Source of the DNA: Planctomycetota bacterium
GTDB lineage: Bacteria; Planctomycetota; SZUA-567; H5-PLA8
Length of the DNA: 64,000 bases
Direction: 5' to 3'
Assembly: GCA_015075375.1 (NCBI GenBank)
Contig: JABTUM010000001.1
Span: 3,095,201 to 3,159,200, forward strand
Below the pieces are notes generated by a model. It was given only the letters and a program-made list of their open reading frames with translations. It was not told the DNA's origin and ran no database searches. The position numbers were made by a program, and so were the translations under genes. Positions 8,681-17,165 of this stretch are shown piece after piece; the stretch's first letter is position 1, and each line of letters starts with the position of its first letter.

Positions 8681-9037
8681 TTAGCGCTTCTTCTTCTGCG
8701 CTTTCGGGTTGAGCGCGGCGAGCACATCAGACCGCCACCAATGGTGCGCGTGCCCTCGGCCTTCGTGGCCTTTGTTGATTGGGGTTAGCTTCTTTCTTTT
8801 GAGCTTAATAGCCACCGCCTTGGTGGAGTCGGGGCACCAATCGCGGTTAGAGTACAGTTCATAAAACTCCTTGGCTGATACCAACCGGTCCCCCCGCTTA
8901 TTGCGCTCCAACATTTCACGCAATGTTGCGCCCAAGCGCCGACCTTGCTCGATGCGCTTACGCAGTTCGCCTTGCGTATCCGTATTCGGATTCGCAGCAT
9001 CTCCGCCAGGAATGTCGTCGAGCAGGCGCTTCTCCAT
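8681..9037 (-). CDS. Hypothetical small basic protein, possible DNA-binding
   Basis: A roughly 118-residue, very basic protein. The first half is a charged helix (ELRKRIEQGRRLGATLREML). The second half (LVSAKEFYELYSNRDWCPDS, then HHWWRSDVLAALN) looks like a small compact domain. No family is recognised. It is the first gene of the leftward group that contains the polymerase and the O-like protein, so an early regulator or replication accessory is plausible. An ATG at 9085 is also in frame; neither start has a strong ribosome binding site. Confidence 0.55.
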   Translation of the reverse strand: MEKRLLDDIPGGDAANPNTDTQGELRKRIEQGRRLGATLREMLERNKRGDRLVSAKEFYELYSNRDWCPDSTKAVAIKLKRKKLTPINKGHEGRGHAHHWWRSDVLAALNPKAQKKKR

Positions 9038-9109
9038 ATGGTCGTTCCATAAACACGGAGATAGAAAGGTTCCACGACCCCTCATCCAATTATTCGATAA
9101 AGGCTTTGA

Positions 9110-9129
9110 GAACTCAAACTGGTTCTCTC
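9110..9129. repeat. Inverted repeat between divergent genes
   Basis: GAGAAC and GTTCTC arms flank eight bases, in the interval between the leftward small basic gene and the rightward 28-residue open frame. The site could be an operator for a regulator of both directions. Confidence 0.3.
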
Positions 9130-9177
9130 GTGCTGGGCATCGAACCCAATCCTAAAAATTCTAATTGGAGGAGATTC

Positions 9178-9264
9178 GTGGATGCGCTCGACCTGCGCGT
9201 ACTCGTCCTCGCCGTCGCGATCCTGCTGATATGGATCACGAACGGTCGCGACGACGACACCTGA
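9178..9264 (+). CDS. 28-residue putative membrane peptide
   Basis: A GTG codon preceded by GGAGGAG (9167-9173) opens a frame of 28 residues. It has one hydrophobic helix (LRVLVLAVAILLIWI) and an acidic tail ending DDDT. The strong ribosome binding site and the helix make it more likely than chance, but no family is known. It may be a small membrane-acting peptide of the mobile element. Confidence 0.4.
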   Translation: MDALDLRVLVLAVAILLIWITNGRDDDT

Positions 9265-9506
9265 CCCAAACGTAGTGGCAATCACGGATCGCGAACCCGC
9301 TCGTGCGTGTCCGCGCTCTCCCCAACCCATGCCGGCACGCCGGCCGCGCTCGACGACCTCGTCGCCGGGTGCGGTCTAGCGCCCCGGATCCTCGCCGTAT
9401 CCCCGCAGAGCCCCGATTTCACCTGCCCAAGCCCCCCCTAGAAGGGGCTCCCGCCCATATCGTCGCGCGCGACCGGCCACCGGCTCAACCCCCGGAGGCC
9501 TGAACC

Positions 9507-10088
9507 ATGTCCACGCCCGAAGCCCTACCGGCCGAGCTGTCGCAGGCCGCATTCCTGACGCTGTTGCCCGAACTACAATCGCGGGCCGAACGCATGTCGA
9601 AGCGTCTGCCGCGCCGCCTCCAGCGCGACGCCGCCGACGACGCACTGGCGGCGATGTTCCTCAACCACGCCCAGGCCCGTCGGAGGGGCAAATCGCTCTC
9701 CACCTCCGAACTGGGATGGGCTGGTGCCCAGCACCTGCGGCACCGTTCCCTCGCCACCCGGGGCAACTATCCCAGCCGCCGGCAGGGTGACTACGTATCG
9801 CTCGATGCCCAGGACCAGCCGGCTCCCATCGCCGAACGCCTAGCCCGCGCCATCACCACCGATGAGCGCGAGGACCCGGCCGTGCGCGTGCAGCAGCGTA
9901 TCGATTGGCGAGCGTTCGCGCGGACGCAACCCCCGCGTATGCGGCGGATCCTGCTCGACCTGGCCGTCGGCCACCAGAAGTGCGAGATCGCCGCTCGGCT
10001 GGGCGTCTCACGCGGCCGGCTGAGCCAGTTGCTCACCGTACTAGCCGGCGAGATCGCGGCATTTGGGCACGCCGAGGTCCCATCGTAG
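9507..10088 (+). CDS. Helix-turn-helix protein, sigma-70 region 4-like
   Basis: The 193-residue protein is Arg/Ala-rich and mostly helical. Near the C-terminus (about 152-180) it has a helix-turn-helix reminiscent of sigma-70 region 4 (QKCEIAARLGVSRGRLSQLL). No clear region 2 was seen, so it is more likely a phage-type regulator than a full sigma factor. GGAGG precedes the ATG. It starts the rightward gene group of the element (9507-12143). Confidence 0.65.
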   Translation: MSTPEALPAELSQAAFLTLLPELQSRAERMSKRLPRRLQRDAADDALAAMFLNHAQARRRGKSLSTSELGWAGAQHLRHRSLATRGNYPSRRQGDYVSLDAQDQPAPIAERLARAITTDEREDPAVRVQQRIDWRAFARTQPPRMRRILLDLAVGHQKCEIAARLGVSRGRLSQLLTVLAGEIAAFGHAEVPS

Positions 10089-10251
10089 AGGGGTCCACCA
10101 GTCCGCGCCGGTAACCCCGGCGCGGCCTGGCCTTATATATTCCAGAAGCGTCATTTCGGAGATGGACGCCTGGAGTCATTTTCGAGCCTGTGGGCTATTT
10201 TTTGGAGTTTGCGGACGTTACAATTCGGGCGAATTTCGTGGGGGAGGTAAA

Positions 10252-11043
10252 ATGCGCGATCCAGAGGAATACATCCCGCCATTGCTCGGCGACGTGTCCG
10301 TCGCGACCAAACCGAGGCGCAAGCGTCGCCGGCGGGGAGAGCCGCCCGAACCGTTCGAGCTGACGCTGGACGAGCTGGCTGAGGATGGGCGGCTCGACGA
10401 GTTGCTCGATCGACTGTCGAGCTTTGAGGGCGAGTCAGTCAGCGGCGCCGGCAAATCTCGCCTCATCCGCAAAGTTCTGGACGTCATCGCCGCTTCAGGG
10501 CTCGATGAGATCATGGAGGTCGCGATGGCTCACATGTTGCGGTTTTCCATGACGCAACTATGCAAGGCCGAGGTCGCGTGCCGGCAAAAAATTCGCAACG
10601 ACGAAGCTCGCTACGGCGACAAACTGGATCCGCCCGAGAAGGTGGTTACGCAGGACCTGCCGCGTATGCTCGCCATTCAACGCGCCGTATGCGAGTTGCT
10701 GAAGACCGCTGCGACGGTTCGACGTCACACGCGTGCCAGCGTTGAAGGCGCAGCACCTGCGCCGGTCGAGCGCAGGCCGGAGACGACGGCAACCCCTACG
10801 GCCATGATCACGCCAGGTCCCCAAGTGGGCAGGGTCATGATCCCGCGGACTGCCGAGGACGAAGAGAAGCTGCGGCGCTGCGGATGGGAGAAGGTTAACG
10901 ATGAGTGGTGGCGAGCGACGCCGCTCGCGCCGGATTGTATCTCGATTGACCTATTTAGTGTTCCGCCTAAACCACCCGTCACTGCGAGCTCAAACAATGC
11001 CCCCACGCCAGCAAACCACCCAGGATGCGCCGCCGCTGGCTGA
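10252..11043 (+). CDS. Hypothetical protein
   Basis: A 263-residue protein with a very basic patch near residues 20-30 (KPRRKRRRRGEPP), a helical middle region and a Pro-rich C-terminal tail. I recognise no family. The ATG at 10252 follows GGGGGAGG, a strong ribosome binding site; the longer upstream frame is not supported. Its end overlaps the start of the next gene by about 47 bases. Confidence 0.65.
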   Translation: MRDPEEYIPPLLGDVSVATKPRRKRRRRGEPPEPFELTLDELAEDGRLDELLDRLSSFEGESVSGAGKSRLIRKVLDVIAASGLDEIMEVAMAHMLRFSMTQLCKAEVACRQKIRNDEARYGDKLDPPEKVVTQDLPRMLAIQRAVCELLKTAATVRRHTRASVEGAAPAPVERRPETTATPTAMITPGPQVGRVMIPRTAEDEEKLRRCGWEKVNDEWWRATPLAPDCISIDLFSVPPKPPVTASSNNAPTPANHPGCAAAG

Positions 11044-11533
11044 GTCGGACGCGTGTGCACTCAGCGCCTTGCAGGAGCGGATTCCAGCCGCGCTGTGGGC
11101 GCACTTAGTCGCACTCAAACCGCACCTGATGCGTCAGGGCGTAGTCCAGTTTCGAGCCCAACACGGCCGGTACCGTCTGCGTTATCGCGTTTATGACGCC
11201 GATAAGGGCTACGCCATGCACCGAAGTCTGGCAATAGGCAGCGATGAGCGCGTGGCGTTCGACATTCAGCAGGTTCTGGAAGCATGGCGCGCACCAGAAC
11301 GGGCTGCCCGCGCGGCGGCCAAGGCGGAGCAGGAGCGCCGGCGAGATCGGCGCGCCACGATCCGGCTCGCGCAAGCCGTGGCTGGCGGCGGACGGTCAAA
11401 GCGCGAACGCATCTCCGCCGAGATTCGTAAAGCACTAACGGGAGCACCTTTAAAGGCGTTGTCGAACTTACTCGGGGTCATGGATGCGCCCGCGAAGAAG
11501 CGCGGGCGCCCTCCGAAGTGCAGATTCTGGTAG
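10997..11533 (+). CDS. Hypothetical protein with C-terminal AT-hook-like motif
   Basis: About 178 residues. The middle part (about 65-105) has a strand-rich segment (GRYRLRYRVYDADKGYAMHR), followed by a long charged helix and a terminal KKRGRPPK, which matches the AT-hook core (RGRP). This suggests DNA binding in the minor groove. The ATG at 10997 is chosen as the shortest reasonable start; its ribosome binding site is weak. No family name is justified. Confidence 0.6.
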   Translation: MPPRQQTTQDAPPLAESDACALSALQERIPAALWAHLVALKPHLMRQGVVQFRAQHGRYRLRYRVYDADKGYAMHRSLAIGSDERVAFDIQQVLEAWRAPERAARAAAKAEQERRRDRRATIRLAQAVAGGGRSKRERISAEIRKALTGAPLKALSNLLGVMDAPAKKRGRPPKCRFW

Positions 11534-11804
11534 GCAATCGGCGCGCACGGGCACGCGATCGGATTTCTCCGTAGGTTTTCCGCGCAACATGTTCGCGAGA
11601 TGCTGTGCCCGCGAGTTTGGGCGACGTGGGCTGAAATTGCGGCGCGCGGACGGTTCGCAAATTCGACCGCCCGTGGGCCTCGTTCTGGGGCCTGAAATTT
11701 CGTAGCAATCTTGCCCCTAAAGGGGGTGGGATTTTGGTCCGGCGTTGACCGCGTTTTAGCGCGCGGATTTTGACCCTCAAACCCCCCACTTAAGGAGGCC
11801 GCCG

Positions 11805-12143
11805 ATGCCGGTCAAGGCAAGCGGCCTTCGGGGCGTGCTTTACGGACGCGTTTTGACGGGCGAGCAGACGGCCCGCAACCAGACCCGAGAACTGCGCGCG
11901 TATGCCCAGCGCCGCGGCTGGCAGGTGGCGTTCCTATACGACGACGCGCTGGGCGCGCTCCTGCTCGAAGGCGAGGGCAGGGTCCTGCGCGCCTCGCACG
12001 TCGAACCCACGCCCGACGGCCGCTGGCAGGCGGATTTGGCGCTCGTCGGCGGGCCGAAGTTGCCCGCTACCCCTAAACGGCAGGATTCGATTCGTGCGGA
12101 GATTCGGTGGCTTGAAGGGTATCGGTTGGTTGAAGTCCAGTAG
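11805..12143 (+). CDS. Degenerate resolvase N-terminus fused to a small unknown domain
   Basis: Residues 10-42 (YGRVLTGEQTARNQTRELRA and onwards) match the start of serine recombinases, typically YxRVSTxEQ. The catalytic Ser of RVST is Leu here, and the rest of the catalytic domain is missing. The remaining 65 residues (from about GEGRVLRASHVEP) resemble a short domain I have seen at the end of phage and plasmid hypothetical proteins. AAGGAGG lies seven bases before the ATG, so the gene may still be expressed. It cannot be a recombinase. Confidence 0.55.
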   Translation: MPVKASGLRGVLYGRVLTGEQTARNQTRELRAYAQRRGWQVAFLYDDALGALLLEGEGRVLRASHVEPTPDGRWQADLALVGGPKLPATPKRQDSIRAEIRWLEGYRLVEVQ

Positions 12144-12166
12144 CGCCGCGCCTATTGAACGACATC

Positions 12167-12210
12167 GCACCCGTGCCGGGCTGTGGGCCCGGTTGCGGGT
12201 GCTTTTTCTT
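12167..12210 (+). terminator. Intrinsic terminator
   Basis: GCACCCG, TG, CCGGGC, a short loop, GCCCGG, TT and CGGGTGC form a long GC-rich stem that is followed by TTTTTCTT (12203-12210). It ends the rightward gene group and also lies just beyond the 3' end of the oppositely oriented integrase gene. Confidence 0.85.
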
Positions 12211-12241
12211 AGCTATCGAGAACGGATGCTTCGGCTGCGAA

Positions 12242-13849
12242 TTAAACCTCTGTGTCGATCTCGTGCGCTAGCAAGCGCGCGTAATGTCTTCTGACCGTCT
12301 CGACCCGATCGCCCATCAGTTCGGCTACTTCGTGGGGTTTGCGTCCCGCACGCAACTGAAGGCTGCCGAAGGTCCGGCGTAGCGTGCGACTATCGAGCGG
12401 CTTCTTGATCTCTGCTTTCGCCGCTGCCGCGCGAAGAACCTTGCGATAGTCCTTAAAGAACATCGCTTCCGCCCAGGCGTCCTCCAGTAATCCGCCGCGT
12501 TTGCGGCGATTCGTGCCCGTGAGTTTCGGGAAGAGCAGTTCGTGGCCTGCCTCGATACGGCGTTGAACGGCAGCTTGCGCGGCCTTAGGCACGCTGACCG
12601 CGCGGCCGCCGGTCTTGCTTCGAATCTCCCCGCTGACCGGATCGGTCAGTGGCTCCAGCGCCACGATTTTGATCGTAGCCAGTTTGGTTTGGAGCAGGAG
12701 CAGTTCCGAAGGGCGCCAGCCCATCGCCACCTGGATCTGCGCCAGATCGCGCCAGTACAGGCCGTGCACGGCGTCTTCGGGGATGTGGCGAATGAGTTCT
12801 GCAACTTCGTCCTTCTCCAGCCAAATAATCTCCTTCGCTTCTCGCCGGAGTGCCTTTTCCTTTACGGTGGCAACCCTGCCGCGCCGGAACGATCCGTGCG
12901 TGGCGAACTCCAGGAATCGGCAGATTTGCCCTCGGGCTCGCTTGCGCATGCCCTCAGAGATTCGATTGCCTTCCGTGCTCTTTAACCCTCCGACGTATGC
13001 GCCGAGGGCGGATTCGTTGAACTCGTTGGCCGGCTTGTCCTCGTCCACGTCTTTCAGGAAGCGCTCCAGATACCCCTTCACGTCACGCTTCCAGGCCCTG
13101 CTGGTGTTTAAGGTATCCAGGTGCTTGACGTATCGATCGAATTCCTGCCGCAAGGTACCGGCCTGAGCGTGGCGCAGTTCTTTGGCTTCGTACCGCCCAA
13201 GGCGATGGTTCAGTACCTGATTCTGTCGTTCCAGAGCCTCCTTCTCCGCTTCCAGTTCCTTTATCCTGGTGGCCTGCGTTTCGGACGTGGTCCGTTCGGC
13301 GTGCAATTCCTGGAGTACGCGGTCGTACGCGACGGCGAGCGCTTCCAGTTTCTGATCATCTGGATAATCGTTGCGCACCAACCTCGCTACGCGCTGTGCA
13401 TACGCTTCGCGCTCGGGCTGGTCGTGCGGATCGCCACCAAAGAGCACGTAGGGCGGCGGGGGAACGGCCTTCTTCAGGATCTCCAGAAACTCGGGCTGGA
13501 TGGTCTCTTTCGCTTGGTCGGGAATCGGTTCAACCCGCACGGGCTCCGGCAGGTGCCGGCTATTGACCTCAACTTCGAGAAGCGAGCCCAGCCAAATCTC
13601 GCAGACACGGCTTGGAGTTTCCTTTGGCGGATGCATCCAGTAAGATGGCTCTTCGATGATGCGGTCAAGCGCGCGTTTGTAGCGCTGGGCCAGATCGCCG
13701 TCGGCGGTCTTGAGGCTCTTCCGGACGGGTTTGGCGTAGCCGGTTTTGGGGTCGCGTTTGCGAGGATCGCGGAAGCAGATGATCCATTGCTGGCCTTGCC
13801 ACTGCAGCGTCGCGCCCCGATTTCGGCGGGTTGGGGGAGGCTTAATCAT
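12242..13849 (-). CDS. Tyrosine recombinase / integrase
   Basis: About 535 residues. The N-terminal part is basic, the middle has a coiled coil (near TRIKELEAEKEALERQ), and the C-terminal catalytic domain holds GWRPSELLLL (first Arg), SRTLRRTFGS (the HxxR box, with His replaced by Arg), MGDRVETVRRHY (LGH box, with His replaced by Asp) and the nucleophilic Tyr. The ATG at 13849 is preceded by GGAAG. An upstream GTG at 13897 would start inside a tandem repeat and is less likely. Beside a tRNA gene, it is the probable integration enzyme of the element. Confidence 0.88.
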   Translation of the reverse strand: MIKPPPTRRNRGATLQWQGQQWIICFRDPRKRDPKTGYAKPVRKSLKTADGDLAQRYKRALDRIIEEPSYWMHPPKETPSRVCEIWLGSLLEVEVNSRHLPEPVRVEPIPDQAKETIQPEFLEILKKAVPPPPYVLFGGDPHDQPEREAYAQRVARLVRNDYPDDQKLEALAVAYDRVLQELHAERTTSETQATRIKELEAEKEALERQNQVLNHRLGRYEAKELRHAQAGTLRQEFDRYVKHLDTLNTSRAWKRDVKGYLERFLKDVDEDKPANEFNESALGAYVGGLKSTEGNRISEGMRKRARGQICRFLEFATHGSFRRGRVATVKEKALRREAKEIIWLEKDEVAELIRHIPEDAVHGLYWRDLAQIQVAMGWRPSELLLLQTKLATIKIVALEPLTDPVSGEIRSKTGGRAVSVPKAAQAAVQRRIEAGHELLFPKLTGTNRRKRGGLLEDAWAEAMFFKDYRKVLRAAAAKAEIKKPLDSRTLRRTFGSLQLRAGRKPHEVAELMGDRVETVRRHYARLLAHEIDTEV

Positions 13850-13876
13850 GGCTTCCAATACCCTAATATCCAGACT

Positions 13877-13900
13877 TTGTAACACGGTTTGTAACACGGT
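13877..13900. repeat. Tandem 12-base direct repeat upstream of the integrase
   Basis: TTGTAACACGGT occurs twice in direct succession (13877-13888 and 13889-13900). It lies between the integrase ATG and the tRNA gene. Integrase arm-type sites or a regulator operator commonly occupy this position; which applies here cannot be told. Confidence 0.65.
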
Positions 13901-13954
13901 TCTGGGAAGCCGTCTAGTCCTGCAAACCCATAAATTTATTGTGTTTAAGATGTT

Positions 13955-14031
13955 GGGCGATTAGCTCAGCTGGTTAGAGCACCTGCCTTACAAGCAGGGG
14001 GTCGGGGGTTCGAACCCCTCATCGCCCACCA
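13955..14031 (+). tRNA. tRNA-Val (anticodon TAC)
   Basis: The cloverleaf is complete: acceptor GGGCGAT pairs perfectly with ATCGCCC, the D stem is GCTC/GAGC, the anticodon stem CCTGC/GCAGG encloses CTTACAA, and the T loop is TTCGAAC. The 3' CCA is encoded. The anticodon TAC reads valine GUA codons. The gene is intact and lies 58 bases from the tandem repeat upstream of the integrase, consistent with it being the attachment locus of the element on its left. Confidence 0.95.
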
Positions 14032-14084
14032 TACCCCTTCGCCACGTTTGTTCGATGCCGCGCGCGTACGCCTTGATCGTTCGA

Positions 14085-16052
14085 TCAGGCGTTCGCGATC
14101 AGGTTCGAGGCATTGACCTTCAGGTTGTAGCGTTCACGCGCGATCTTCGCGACGCCTTCGGCGAACTGTTGGTGATCGTGCAGGATGCGGCAGAAATCGG
14201 CCTTTCCGAGCACGAACAGGTCGCACGAAGATTTGCAGCGCACGTTGGCGGTGCGCGGTGTGGACATCAGCAGCGCGATCTCGCCGAAGAAGTCGCCGTC
14301 CTTCAGCGTTTTGATCACCTTGCCCGAATCGTCCAGGATTTCCACCTCGCCACGGGCGATCAGGTACATCTCTTGCCCCAAATCGCCTTTCTTGATGATC
14401 GTTTCGCCTTTGGCGGTCTGCATCGGCTTCAGTGCCATGATCACTTGCGAGAGGAACAGCATGTCGCCGTTCTTGAAGAGGTCCACCTGCTTCAGGACTT
14501 CCTCGGTGACGACTTCGTGCCAGCGCCGGCCGTCGCGCTTGATCAATTCGGCAGCGGCTTTCGGGCCCCAACTGCTGCGCGCGTAGTTGGGGAAGTCGGC
14601 CGGATTGGCTTTCCAACTGTCCAGCAGCGGCTGCGCGATGCGCCACGCGGCTTCGACCAAATCGCCGCGCGAGAAGAGCGTGCCGTCGCCGAGGCTGCAC
14701 GAATAGATCATCACTTCGTAGCCCGTGTAGCGCGAAGCCTTGAACGCGTCGCCGTAGCCGAAGCGCATGTGGACGGGCTGGATTTTCATCAGCGGGCCGG
14801 GAATCTTGGCCTGGAACTGGATCTCGATGCCCTGGTACGGCTGGATGTGGAAAATCAAGCGGTTCGCGCCCAGCCCTTGGCAGGGTGTGTTGCGGAAGAG
14901 TACTTCCGGCGCCTTCTTGAACTCCACGACGATCTCGGTGCCGCGCTTCCAAAGCGCTTTGCCGCTGCGCAGGTAGATCGGCACGCCTTCCCAGCGCCAA
15001 TTGTCGATGTGCAGCCGCGCCGCCGCGTACGTTTCGGTCTTCGATTCCGGATTGACGTCCTTCTCTTGGCGGTAGCCGGGCTTGAGCACCTTGCCGGTAT
15101 CGTCCACTTGCGGGCCGTACTGGCCGCGCACGACGTACTTCTCCACCTCTTCCGGTGTGTACGCGCGCACCGCTTGAAGTAGTTTCGCTTTCTCGTTGCG
15201 GATGGAATCCGACGCGAAGGAGCCCGGCGGTTCCATGCACAAATACGCCAGCATCTGGAACATGTGATTCTGCATCATGTCGCGCAGCACGCCGGACTGG
15301 TCGTAGTATCCGCCGCGCCCTTCGGCATCGACGGCTTCGGAGACGTTGAACTGGATGTTGTCGATGTAGTTCTTGTTCCAGAGCGGCTCGAATATCCCGT
15401 TACTGAAGCGGAAGGTGAGCAGGTTTTGGACGGTCTCCTTGCCCAGGTAATGGTCGACGCGGTAAATCTGGTCTTCGTTCCAGTGCACCAGAATCTCTTT
15501 GTTCAACTGCAGCGCCGACTCAAGGTCCGTCCCAAACGGCTTCTCGACGATGATGCGCTTCCAGCCGGCGCCTTCGCGGAAGCCCGCCTTGTTCAGGTTG
15601 TCGCAAATCAGGCCAAAGAAGCGCGGCGCCGTGGCGAAATAAAAGAGCACGTTCCCCTGCGCCTGATGCTGCTCGTTCAGTTCCGCGACCTTCTTCTTCA
15701 GCGTCTGGAACGCGTCGAGGTCCGCGAAGCCCGCAGGAATGTAATGGAAGCGGCTGACCAGCTTATCCCAGACGGCTTGATCGAATTCCTTGCGCGTATG
15801 GAACTTCTTGATGTCCTCGTTCATCCGCGCGCGCCACTCTTCGGTGGTGAGCTTGTCCATCGCCGAGCCCAGGACCGCGAAGTTGTCGCTCAGCAGGCCG
15901 TCGCAGGCGAGGTTGTACATCGCCGGCACCAGCAGCCGTTTGGTCAGGTCGCCGGAGGCCCCGAAGATCAGCATGATGCACGGATTGCTGGTCGGGTTGT
16001 CGGTTTCTCCTGGCGCAGAGATCGAACCGGTCACTTGCGTGGTCGCGGACAT
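14085..16052 (-). CDS. zwf: Glucose-6-phosphate dehydrogenase with C-terminal cyclic-nucleotide-binding domain
   Basis: Residues 1 to about 515 are a full G6PDH: the NADP-binding GASGDLTKR and the active-site RVDHYLGKE are present. It makes 6-phosphogluconolactone at the entry to the oxidative pentose phosphate pathway. The last 130 or so residues form a cNMP-binding domain whose phosphate-binding cassette is intact (FGEIALLMSTPRTANV, with the key Glu and Arg). Normal Zwf is about 480-510 residues and lacks this. Direct control of the enzyme by a cyclic nucleotide is inferred. It is the first chromosomal gene right of the tRNA gene. Confidence 0.95.
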   Translation of the reverse strand: MSATTQVTGSISAPGETDNPTSNPCIMLIFGASGDLTKRLLVPAMYNLACDGLLSDNFAVLGSAMDKLTTEEWRARMNEDIKKFHTRKEFDQAVWDKLVSRFHYIPAGFADLDAFQTLKKKVAELNEQHQAQGNVLFYFATAPRFFGLICDNLNKAGFREGAGWKRIIVEKPFGTDLESALQLNKEILVHWNEDQIYRVDHYLGKETVQNLLTFRFSNGIFEPLWNKNYIDNIQFNVSEAVDAEGRGGYYDQSGVLRDMMQNHMFQMLAYLCMEPPGSFASDSIRNEKAKLLQAVRAYTPEEVEKYVVRGQYGPQVDDTGKVLKPGYRQEKDVNPESKTETYAAARLHIDNWRWEGVPIYLRSGKALWKRGTEIVVEFKKAPEVLFRNTPCQGLGANRLIFHIQPYQGIEIQFQAKIPGPLMKIQPVHMRFGYGDAFKASRYTGYEVMIYSCSLGDGTLFSRGDLVEAAWRIAQPLLDSWKANPADFPNYARSSWGPKAAAELIKRDGRRWHEVVTEEVLKQVDLFKNGDMLFLSQVIMALKPMQTAKGETIIKKGDLGQEMYLIARGEVEILDDSGKVIKTLKDGDFFGEIALLMSTPRTANVRCKSSCDLFVLGKADFCRILHDHQQFAEGVAKIARERYNLKVNASNLIANA

Positions 16053-16385
16053 GAGCAGGCCCCCTCAATCGAGTATGAAATGCGTGCGCGTACGAACGGA
16101 GATAAACCGCAGGAATCCTCAAACCGCTTCAGCGATTCGTTGTTGCGGCATTGTAGGCATCGCCGACCGGCTTGCAACGCGATTCGAGTCGCACTCCCGA
16201 ATTCCCGGGACGCTTCCGCCGGTTCTGCTGCCGGACGAGGAACTCGTGCAGGTAAAGGGCTGGGGAAGCGCGGGGCAACGGTCACCGGCGCAACCTTAAG
16301 GAGCATGGTTGCCAGGCAGGATGTTTCGCTTTTCACTCCGATCATCGGGGGCCGCTCCCGCGGCCCCCGTATGCCGCCATGACGC
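16053..16385. other. Interval between zwf and the SDR gene
   Basis: No gene is visible. It should hold the leftward zwf promoter. A strong hairpin at 16346-16369 follows the end of the SDR gene and is listed separately. Confidence 0.4.
16346..16369. terminator. GC-rich hairpin after the SDR gene
   Basis: CGGGGGCCGC and GCGGCCCCCG form a perfect 10-base stem with a TCCC loop, just beyond the SDR stop. No clear T-tract follows on the minus strand, so it is either a weak terminator or an RNA 3'-end stabiliser. Confidence 0.4.
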
Positions 16386-17138
16386 TTAGCGGTTACCGCC
16401 CGATATGTATAACGTTTCGCCGGTGATCCATTGCGCGTCGGACGAGGCCAGGAAGACCGCGGCCGGAGCGATATCGGCAGGCTGGCCGATCCGACCCAGC
16501 GGCGTCTGCGCCTCGATCTGCTTGTGGAAATCGCTTCCGGAAATGCCCGCCGCATGCACGCCCTCGGTCTCCACCATTCCGGGGTTGATCGAGTTGACGC
16601 GGATCTTGCGCGGACCCAGTTCCGCGGCCAGCGAACGCGTCACGGCGTCCACGGCCGCTTTCGTGGCGCTGTACACCGCCGCGTTCGGCAGGCCCGCGGT
16701 GGCTGCGACCGAGCTGATATTCACGATGCTCCCGCCTTCGGGACCGAAGCGCCGCGCCGCTTCCTGCGACGCGAAGAGCAGCCCCAGCACGTTCAGGTCG
16801 AATTGCCTGTGGAAGTGCTCGGCCGTCACACTTTCCAGCGGCTGGAAATCGTAGATCCCGGCATTGTTGATCAGGATGTCCAACCGCCCGAAAGCCTTCT
16901 GAGCTTCCGCGAAGAGGCGCCGGACATCCGCCTCTTGAGCCAGATTGGCTTGCACGGCGATGGCCTTGCCGCCGTTGCCTTGAATCTCACCGACGACACG
17001 GTCGGCGCCCGCCTTGCTCGACGCGTAATTGACCACCACGGCCGCGCCCTCGGCCGCCAGGTGCAGGGCGATGGAAGCCCCGATCCCCTTGGACGCACCC
17101 GTAACCACCGCCACTTTTCCGGCCAGTTTTCTCGACAT
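16386..17138 (-). CDS. SDR family oxidoreductase
   Basis: A 250-residue classical short-chain dehydrogenase/reductase, FabG-like. The cofactor motif TGASKGIG is at about 14-21, NNAG is near 92-95, catalytic Ser lies in NISSV, and YSATK supplies Tyr and Lys. The Arg/Asn-rich cofactor region suggests NADPH use, but the substrate is unknown. AAAGGAGG precedes the ATG. It is divergent from a TetR gene, with paired operators between them, so it is probably induced by a ligand of that repressor. Confidence 0.92.
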   Translation of the reverse strand: MSRKLAGKVAVVTGASKGIGASIALHLAAEGAAVVVNYASSKAGADRVVGEIQGNGGKAIAVQANLAQEADVRRLFAEAQKAFGRLDILINNAGIYDFQPLESVTAEHFHRQFDLNVLGLLFASQEAARRFGPEGGSIVNISSVAATAGLPNAAVYSATKAAVDAVTRSLAAELGPRKIRVNSINPGMVETEGVHAAGISGSDFHKQIEAQTPLGRIGQPADIAPAAVFLASSDAQWITGETLYISGGNR

Positions 17139-17165
17139 CGTCTTTCCTCCTTTTCAATGGTTGTG

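Noticed and set aside
1..13954. Search for a second copy of a tRNA-Val end marking the left attachment site
   Set aside because: No convincing partial copy was seen by eye; the left end may be outside the window.
14066..14092. Hairpin-like CGCC/GGCG and TGATC/GATCA arms at the zwf stop
   Set aside because: The stem has a bulge and no T-tract, so it was not listed as a terminator.
14055..15182. 375-residue plus-strand frame opposite zwf
   Set aside because: Antisense shadow of a conserved enzyme; no own ribosome binding site or motif.
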